From Cyclostephanos tholiformis (taxonomy: Eukaryota; Bacillariophyta; Thalassiosirophyceae; Thalassiosirales; Thalassiosiraceae), in NCBI GenBank assembly GCA_036939975.1, contig JALLPB010000279.1, positions 1-17,222 on the forward strand: a DNA stretch of 17,222 nt, written 5' to 3'. Positions 11,274 to 17,222 of the stretch are shown here, in pieces. The notes beneath the pieces are model-generated. The model did not search any database. It was not told the DNA's origin and worked only from the letters and a program-made list of their open reading frames with translations. A program made the translations under genes and the position numbers. Numbering within the stretch: the first letter of the stretch is position 1; each line of letters begins with the position of its first letter.

Positions 11274-11741
11274 GAATTGCCATGGATCGTTATTTTCAAA
11301 GAACCTATTGCTAATGCATTATCACTAGTGGCAGATCTTCGTGGCTTAAAAAGAATTCGTTCCGTTGCTTTCATTTGTGTTTGGGATTTTGTCTGAACGA
11401 AGGGATAATGCCATGTCACGAATGTTACTTTCGCGATGGGAACGAAGCAGCGTTCGAAGTCAGTGGGGCGGGTGGTGAGACTCCTCTAGAGAGGCAGAGA
11501 AATGTGAGAGCAGCGAGGAGTGAACTGAGGGGCCGGGGCGGTACCATAAAAATTTTATATTTAACGTAGCAACTCGAACTACTTAACATTTTTTATTTTG
11601 TGTGTATGGTACTCGTGTTTCTTTACATTCCTCTCAAGTAGGTACTATTCCAACCAACAACAAAAGGAAAATAACACACGTCGCAGAGCTCCATCCCCCG
11701 CCGGCCCCCCAACCCAGTCCCATCCTATAAGTCGGTGAACG
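11274..11741. other. Intergenic region upstream of the ORMDL gene
   Basis: This 468-bp gap lies between two genes on the same strand. It has an AT-rich patch (AAAATTTTATATTTAACG near 11549-11566) and a TAGGTACTA element at 11639-11647, which is the reverse of the TACCTA core seen in two other upstream regions. A 64-codon frame at 11375 has no recognisable features. No RNA gene is visible. Confidence 0.45.
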
Positions 11742-12812
11742 ATGGCATCCTCGGCGCCCTCCACCCCGAGGAGGCGCGTATCCTCCAGAGACATTCACGA
11801 CGTAAACGACGAGCCCCTGGGCTTGGTGGGATCCATTCCCTATGGCCAATCCCGCCTCAACTCCAATGAAATTCCGAGGTCGTATTCCGGCCTATACGGC
11901 GCGGGGGCGCCGCCTATGCCCGCCGACGTCATCAACGACGACCGCGGGGCAAATAACAACCTCGATGCGAGGGATGATACCGCCGGTGGTTGCGATGCCG
12001 GCGGCGGCGGCATACTCTCCCCGCCGCGCGTCAAATCGTCGGTCCGGCACCACGGCACTACGCACCAATCCAACCTCCTGCCATTTGAGCTCTCCCGCAA
12101 TCGCAACACCGACTGGATCGCGGCCGGCGGACCCGCCCTCCTCGTTACCTACGTCTCTGTCATACTGGTGTTCCTACTCACCTTCCTAGCCTTCGTCACC
12201 GAGCCAAGGGTGGCATGGGCCATGGCGAACGTATCGCACGGACTCGTTAGCATGGTCTACCTCCACTGGATCAAGGGCAATCCCGCGGATTACATGGACG
12301 GCACCCAGGGCGAGATGAACGCCATGACGACCTGGGAACAGATCGTTAGCAAACCCGCCGTTCACCTACACGGTACCAACATCAACAACAAAGCGACGAT
12401 GATGACCCTGTCCCCCAACCGCAATTACCGCCGGAGCGGCGGCGCTCGGTCGACGGTAACGTCCGCGATCAGGAAATTACGAAGCAGGGACGTCCTGTGC
12501 GTCGTGCCGACCCTACTTGCCCACGCGTCATGCCACGTAGCCGGGTACCAATTCGAGTACGTCTTGATAAACGTGGGGGTGTGGGCGGTGGTCATGCTGC
12601 CGAAGATGCCGTTCATGAACGGGGTGAGGATACTGGGCATAAATCGAACTGCGGGGATCGACGACGACGGCGATTACCAGGAGGAGGACGAGGACGACGA
12701 GTGTGTCGATGATACGGACGGGGATGATACTTCTAGGGAAGATTGTGGCAATTCCAACGACGATGTCGACGATATGGACGAGCCGAGAGACGAACCGAAG
12801 AAATATCGGTAG
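11742..12812 (+). CDS. ORMDL: ORMDL-family protein with long extensions
   Basis: ORMDL/Orm proteins are endoplasmic-reticulum membrane proteins that bind and restrain serine palmitoyltransferase, the first enzyme of sphingolipid synthesis. The family core lies at ~117-302. It shows NRNTDWI at the entry, a first membrane hairpin (~127-151), the block AWAMANVSHGLVSMVYLHWIKGNP, TTWEQI (197-201), then VVPTLLAHASCHVAGYQFEYVLINVG, and the family end LPKMPFMNGVRILGINR. Human ORMDL3 has 153 residues; this protein has 356. The excess is a ~115-residue Ser/Pro/Asp-rich N-terminus, a ~35-residue insert between TTWEQI and VVPTLL that is basic near its end (RRSGGARSTVTSAIRKLRSRD), and a ~54-residue acidic tail. 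Yeast Orm proteins are controlled by phosphorylation of N-terminal serines; the RRRVSSRD site at ~10-17 could serve similarly, which is inference. It is a single GC-rich exon, and no in-frame upstream start was noted. Confidence 0.9.
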   Translation: MASSAPSTPRRRVSSRDIHDVNDEPLGLVGSIPYGQSRLNSNEIPRSYSGLYGAGAPPMPADVINDDRGANNNLDARDDTAGGCDAGGGGILSPPRVKSSVRHHGTTHQSNLLPFELSRNRNTDWIAAGGPALLVTYVSVILVFLLTFLAFVTEPRVAWAMANVSHGLVSMVYLHWIKGNPADYMDGTQGEMNAMTTWEQIVSKPAVHLHGTNINNKATMMTLSPNRNYRRSGGARSTVTSAIRKLRSRDVLCVVPTLLAHASCHVAGYQFEYVLINVGVWAVVMLPKMPFMNGVRILGINRTAGIDDDGDYQEEDEDDECVDDTDGDDTSREDCGNSNDDVDDMDEPRDEPKKYR

Positions 12813-13267
12813 GGGATACCCATGTGCCGTCTGGTGTTATTGCATCGTACCAAAAATGATTGGTAGGGGGCACGCACCGATATGTCGTCACTCTAGTATC
12901 ACTTAGAATTATTTCTCTAGTCAACTTTTAGACGTAATTTTTTGCACTATTTCGTATCTTTCTGAACCCCTCGTGACTGTCCCTATTTTTAACATTCTTC
13001 ATAGATCGAACTCTATCATCCTGTGACAAGAAAATTGCACCCATCCTAGCTTCGACAATTAACTTTTATGCCCATGCGTCCGGCCATCTTGGTACATATC
13101 CTTAATTTCATACATCACTTCGAGGGGTGGAATTCAACGGGGAAATAAAATGGGCGAGTGAACGAGAAAAATTTGGAGGTATATTCGCATAATCTCAGGA
13201 GTAAATCCATGTATTATTACGAACAAAAATCAAGTTCCACCTCTCTTCCGCTCTTGAACAATTTTAT
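12813..13267. other. Convergent 3' intergenic region
   Basis: This 455-bp AT-rich gap lies between the stops of the ORMDL and synthetase genes. It appears to hold two 3' untranslated regions. I see no ORF of note, no strong hairpin and no RNA gene. Confidence 0.45.
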
Positions 13268-14111
13268 CTAAAGCAAACGATCCAAACTCAACTCCACTGC
13301 GCTGGTGGGGTACATGATGTCGAAGTTACCCAATACCTCCGGGTGCAGTATACCGAAGGTCCCCATGACAATCATCTCTCCCCCGGTCTTTGGACTCGAG
13401 AGGAGTATCTCCGCGGCCCTGCCCGGAAAATAAGTCCCCCCGACGTCGTCGTTCCCCCCCTCCTTCAACTCGCGTATTTCGTAATACCACCCCTCCCGGC
13501 AGTGCACCTTCACGTGGGCGGTGCCGCTCGTACCGACGTACTCCTCCGTGGGCGACACCTCACAAAGCGCCATGATCCTGTCGACCAGACCGTGTATCAC
13601 CTCGAATCCGCTCGTACGTCCCGAGTACGTCGCGCACACCCTGCGAGTATTCCTCGCCCCAACTACGGTCTCGGTATCGACGTGGACGTCGTCGGGCAAT
13701 ACCACGTCGCTGATTTCGAAGAGCTTGAAGCCCGATGCGAAGGACGACGATCGATTGTGCTGTAGGCACTTCAGCAATCCGGGCAATAGGGTGGTACGTA
13801 CCACCTCGTACTCGACGTTCGCGGGGTTGCTAAGGGACACCGCCGCCGTGACTTGACGACGTAGGGCCGAGAAGTTATCACGACGGCTGGACAATCCGTG
13901 CGTTAGCACCTCGACGTACCCAGCTCGACTAATCTCCTCCCGCAATAGGTCGCCGAGCTGATTGAGGGGCTGCTCCCGCCCCACGGTGCACGTCTGCGGC
14001 ACGGTCCTCACGACTTTGTTGTACCCGTACGCGATGCCCACGTCCTCGGCGACGTCCACGGCGTGGAGTATGTCCGATCGCGTGGGGGGGACGGTGACCT
14101 CCAATACCGGG

Positions 14112-14142
<31 letters not shown>

Positions 14143-15282
14143 TGGCGGCGATGGAGGGGGGTAGTATCCGCGCGGGTCCCAATTGGATCCTATTGCACAA
14201 ATTCGCCATCTCGTCCGGACCGACGTTTATCCCGATGAGGCTGTTAACGAACTCCACGCTCGCCGTCATCTTACGCGTGAGCATGCTCGGCGTGACGTGC
14301 GACTCGACGATGACCGCGCCCTCCCCGGCCGTATCGACGTAATTCACGACGACCGATTCGACCGAGAAGGGCGAGGCGGCGTACTCGGAGAACATGGCGA
14401 CGACGGTATCGAGGACGATGTTCGCCTTGGTCAGATCAGTGCCGGTGCACTCGATGAACACGTTCCTCGTGCCCAGAGTGATGCGACTCCTGGCGCCGTT
14501 GATGATGGGGGGCAACGACAGCACGTTCCCCAACGAATCCGATACCACCGGATACTTGGTCGAATCCTTGATGATGGACACGTACGGCCTCAGGTGCTTA
14601 CAGGCGGGATCCGTCTCGTAATGCTCCAACAGCTCCCGTCCGTCGAAGGGGCGCCCGACCGACGCGTGCGTGAGCGGGACGAAATTTATAGATTCGGGAA
14701 TGCGGGCATCGTACACGAACGGCCCAACGACGGCATCGAGATCGTGAGTGCCGATGGCGACGAGGGTGCGTCCGCGACAAACGTTACGGTGCAGGTGATC
14801 CTGCAGTTCGATGAAGGACTCGTACCTGTGCTCGTCGAATACGACGTCCCTCAATATCGCGCATACCACGTACGGTCGGACGGTATCGACGTTCGATTTG
14901 ATCACGGTCATCGTGGCGGTTCGACGGGCATCGCCATCGCCATCGGCGGCGGCGGGGGGGGGGGAGAGGGGGACGATACTCGATATACCGGCGCGTCCAT
15001 GTCCCCCAAGAACACCCTCAGGCTGCGACTTATCCCCTCGATGCAGAGCAAATCGTACCTATTGGCGGGCACGTCGATCTTGTACACGACCTCGTCGCTC
15101 AGTGCCAATATCTGTTCCTCGGTGAGACGGCACGTTTCCGACTTCGTGACCTCGGCGCGTTCGGACGTGACGTCGTCGAGTTCGATGCCGAATTCGAAGC
15201 ATAGCTCGTCGAATTCGTCGTCCGTGTAGGATCGACCGATGTGGGCGAATAGACGATCTCGGGAGACCGATACGGTGGGCAT
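13268..15282 (-). CDS. FARSB: Cytosolic phenylalanine-tRNA ligase beta subunit, frame broken once
   Basis: This is the beta subunit of the alpha2-beta2 enzyme that charges tRNA-Phe in the cytosol; it carries the B3/B4 editing module and tRNA-contacting parts. The sequence follows the eukaryotic/archaeal FARSB type from the first residue ([12 protein letters not shown], then [32 protein letters not shown]). It continues through [47 protein letters not shown], the B5 part ([24 protein letters not shown]), [33 protein letters not shown] and the end [14 protein letters not shown]. Two frames cover it: 15282-14908 and one reaching 13268. The break falls at eleven G (14954-14964), in the poorly conserved piece before RPYVV. 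A one-base deficit there restores agreement in length, predicting ~671 residues against 589 in human. A run of ten Asp (CTG-free, GAC repeat) adds to the length. No introns are seen. A homopolymer error is likelier than a pseudogene. Confidence 0.92.
14114..14143. repeat. GTC/GAC trinucleotide repeat coding ten Asp
   Basis: Nine GTC units and one GTT on the plus strand read as ten consecutive Asp codons on the minus strand, inside the synthetase beta gene just before the B5 segment. The repeat keeps the frame and should be length-variable between strains. Confidence 0.9.
14954..14964. repeat. G11 homopolymer at the synthetase frameshift
   Basis: Eleven consecutive G on the plus strand (C on the coding strand) sit exactly where the FARSB reading frame changes. 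The left-hand frame carries proline codons through it and ends 14 codons later; the other frame carries on with family-like sequence. Runs of this kind are prone to length miscalls. Confidence 0.85.
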
Positions 15283-16029
15283 TATTGGGTAATTTTTTTT
15301 TCTCGATATTATGCGCGTTTCTCTTTTATATATTATGTTGAGTATTAATTTTATTGAGTACTACGCGACTCCTGTTTTGTGAGATGGGTAGTAATAGGGT
15401 TGGGTTGGGGCTCGGGGGGGCGGGCGGTCGGTCGAGTCCAAGGCAAGGTCGCGCGTCGTCGTCGGCGGTGTGTTGTCGTTACTGCCAGCCAGATAGAGCC
15501 GACAACTTCTTCCCGTGTTGGCCCTGTTGACCCTCGCTTGCTTTTGGCGTCATTGCACACAAAATAAATATTGTTCCCCTCTCCTATTTGAGTCTTTAAC
15601 GTAGAGTAAAATGAAAGTAGATATTCCCTGGGAGTAACATTGATTCCAAAGCTTCGATTATTTTTTGTAGGCGGCAAATGTTACGTTTCTTGAAGCAATC
15701 GCCAACATCAAAAAATAGTACCTAGGTTACCTATCCTTCATGCGGTGGACCGTCTTCCACGTCGAAGCAAGCCACGATCTTCCAGCTTGATTAAAATTAT
15801 TATTCGCGCCACGCACGCTCGCACTCTCGCGTAGTTAAACAACTTTAATACTTCTTACTCTCCAACTCGGCGCGGCTGTCATGTTGAAGATTTTGCGCCG
15901 ATAGTTGAAATCATCCTCAAGATTTATTTTTCTTTCTTGAGATTTTAACCATTAAGTCTTCACTCCTTTGTCTCCGTCCGTCGCCACCAACCCACCATCC
16001 GACGGAAGGAAAAAAGAAAAAAAGAAACC
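15283..16029. promoter_or_regulatory. Divergent intergenic region between FARSB and UROD
   Basis: At 747 bp this is the longest gap. A TAATATATAAAAG sequence on the minus strand (15335-15323) lies ~41-53 bp upstream of the synthetase start and is the best TATA-box candidate in the window. A GGGC/GTCG-rich patch occupies ~15410-15470. TACCTAGGTTACCTA at 15719-15733 repeats the TACCTA core twice. An A/G-rich leader immediately precedes the UROD start. A 108-codon minus-strand frame (15351-15677) is low in complexity and unlike known proteins, so I do not call it a gene. Confidence 0.5.
15323..15335 (-). promoter_or_regulatory. Possible TATA box for FARSB
   Basis: TAATATATAAAAG reads toward the synthetase gene and ends about 41 bp before its ATG. 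The spacing allows a very short 5' untranslated region. This is a motif match only. Confidence 0.3.
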
Positions 16030-16878
16030 ATGAAGCTTGCCTCCGCATCGTCCATCCTCCTCGGCATGGCCATATCGGCCTCGACCCTAATGACGACGTC
16101 GCTCGCCTTCTCGGCATCGGCGCCCCCTCCCCCCACCGCCGCCGCCACGTCCCCGATGTCCCAGACGAACGTCGACCCCACGTCCGGGAGGACGATCGAT
16201 CCGATCCTGATCCGAGCCGCGCGAGGCGAACGGACGGAACGTGTGCCGGTGTGGATGATGAGGCAGGCCGGTCGTCACATCGCCGAATATCGCGAATTAT
16301 GCAAGCGGTATCCGACCTTCCGCCAGCGATCGGAAATTCCCGACGTCGCCGTGGAGGTGTCGTTGCAGCCGTATCGCAATTACGGCACGGACGGGTGCAT
16401 ACTCTTCAGCGACATACTGACGCCATTGCCGGGATTGGGCATCGAATTCGACATCGACGAGAGGGTCGGGCCGGTCGTCGAGCCAATGAGGAGCTGGGAC
16501 GACGTCGGGAGGATGCACCCCATCGATCCGAGCGCATCGGCGCCCTTCGTGGCGGAGGCGCTACGCACGCTCCGGGACGAGGTATCCCCCGACACGGCGG
16601 TCTTGGGCTTCGTGGGATGTCCGTACACCCTCGCCACCTATCTGGTCGAGGGCAGGACGTCGAGGGATTACCTCGAGATCAAGAAGATGATGTACGCCGA
16701 GCCCAAGCTGTTACACGCCATACTGAAGAATTTGGCGATCGGGATCGGGGAGTACGCGCTATATCAAATCGAGAACGGCGCGCAGCTGATACAGATATTC
16801 GACAGCTGGGCGGGACACTTGAGCCCGAGGGATTACGATGAGTTCGCGGCGCCCTATCAGAAGATGATACTGGACATG
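16030..16878 (+). CDS. UROD: Uroporphyrinogen decarboxylase, plastid type, first exon (gene continues past window)
   Basis: UROD decarboxylates the four acetate side chains of uroporphyrinogen III to give coproporphyrinogen III in heme and chlorophyll synthesis. About 283 residues are encoded before the match to the family stops. Visible family motifs are MMRQAGRHIAEYRE (Arg78 and Arg82, substrate-binding arginines), LFSDILTPLPGLG (Asp128, the essential active-site Asp), GFVGCPYTLATYLVEG (Tyr204), and QIFDSWAGHLSPRDY. The C-terminal third with the late active-site His is missing, so the gene must resume after an intron. Residues 1-26 form a signal peptide (hydrophobic ILLGMAISASTLM) with SLAF|SAS at its end, followed by a Ser/Ala/Pro-rich stretch. 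This is the bipartite presequence with Phe at the cleavage site that diatoms use for plastid import. The donor is probably GTGCGG at 16879 (GTTCGC at 16884 is an alternative). The start has good context (AAACCATGAAG). Confidence 0.93.
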
Positions 16879-17222
16879 GTGCGGTTCGCCTTGCATTTTT
16901 GGCCATTCTTTTTTTCGTGTACTCGTTTTGTCGCTTTCCATGTCGTTCTTTCGTGTTTTTTTTTTCGTCCTCCTCGTCTCGTGTTTTTCGGATGATGCAT
17001 CCCATCCTCGTTCGGCTCGTTTCGTTGTTCGAGTTTCGTCCGAAAACGGTTCGATGCTTTTTTCATTTTTTTGTCTCTCGTCGCGACCTCATCATTGTTC
17101 CCCTTCTCCCCTTCTCCCCCCCGCCCCCCCCATCTCCGTCCAAAAAAATATTCATGTAAAAATAAAATACGTACGATATGACAAAATCCGAAAAAAAAAA
17201 AAAAAAACACCAACCGGCAACA
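16879..17222 (+). other. Presumed UROD intron 1, incomplete
   Basis: After DMV the reading frame turns into T-rich sequence with no UROD similarity in any plus-strand frame up to the window end. The stretch is rich in T and C runs (TTTTTTTTTCGTCC near 16957, CCCTTCTCCCCCCCGCCCCCCC near 17108) and ends with an A17 run (17191-17207). It is best read as an intron of at least 344 bp, clearly longer than the other introns here (83-210 bp). An assembly problem is the alternative. Confidence 0.6.

Noticed and set aside
11400..11540. Possible tRNA or small RNA in the gap before ORMDL
   Set aside because: A TTCGAAG sequence and short GA-rich repeats drew attention, but no cloverleaf arms or T-loop consensus could be placed.
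14183..15229. 348-codon plus-strand frame over the synthetase gene
   Set aside because: It is antisense to conserved FARSB code and is rich in Asp, Arg and Val, typical of the opposite strand of GC-rich genes.
13268..15282. Reading the two FARSB frames as two genes or as an intron-containing gene
   Set aside because: Both parts align with consecutive segments of one family. No AG acceptor occurs between the frame change and conserved code, so a spliceosomal intron does not fit.
15351..15677. 108-codon frame on the minus strand upstream of FARSB
   Set aside because: It has Arg and Pro runs from a GC-rich patch, no domain and no sensible start context. It overlaps the presumed promoter region.
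16879..17222. UROD as a complete 321-residue protein reading into the T-rich sequence
   Set aside because: The residues after DMVR are Phe/Arg-rich read-through of pyrimidine runs and lack the conserved C-terminal third of the enzyme.

Overview
This window looks like nuclear DNA from a photosynthetic stramenopile, most likely a centric diatom. It holds spliceosomal GT-AG introns, eukaryote-only proteins (Prp43/DHX15 helicase, ORMDL, eukaryotic-type phenylalanyl-tRNA synthetase beta) and a uroporphyrinogen decarboxylase whose N-terminus reads as a signal peptide followed by an Ala-Phe cleavage motif, the presequence type used to enter complex red-lineage plastids. Species assignment is inference; no rRNA or organelle marker is present. 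One N (4008), several homopolymer runs and an apparent one-base frameshift suggest a draft assembly.

Layout, left to right. (1) 296-2038 (+): serine-rich coiled-coil protein of unknown function. (2) 2357-3289 (-): phosphoserine phosphatase with a targeting presequence. (3) 3629-6189 (+): Prp43/DHX15-type DEAH-box RNA helicase in four exons; intron 1 carries a tetranucleotide microsatellite, the N, an A10 and a C23 run. (4) 6393-7271 (-): membrane-anchored SET-domain protein. (5) 7743-9191 (+): EF-hand protein made of two tandem copies of a ~235-residue module joined by poly-Asp. (6) 9510-10073 (-) and (7) 10424-11273 (+): a head-to-head pair of secreted or membrane paralogues, each with one intron at the same place; only the right copy carries a C-terminal EF-hand pair. 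(8) 11742-12812 (+): a strongly extended ORMDL-family protein. (9) 13268-15282 (-): phenylalanyl-tRNA synthetase beta subunit, broken in frame at a G11 run. (10) 16030 to beyond the right end (+): plastid-type uroporphyrinogen decarboxylase, first exon only.

The genes alternate strand almost perfectly, so most gaps are either shared 5' regions (339-747 bp) or convergent 3' regions (203-455 bp). There is no operon-like functional grouping: the set mixes serine synthesis, RNA processing, translation, sphingolipid control, calcium binding and heme/chlorophyll synthesis. Base composition is patchy, with GC-rich and AT-rich stretches whose edges fall inside genes. I see no tRNA, rRNA, CRISPR array or intact transposon. 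The most interesting items are the inverted paralogue pair at 9510-11273, the internally duplicated EF-hand protein, and the ORMDL with long additional segments.
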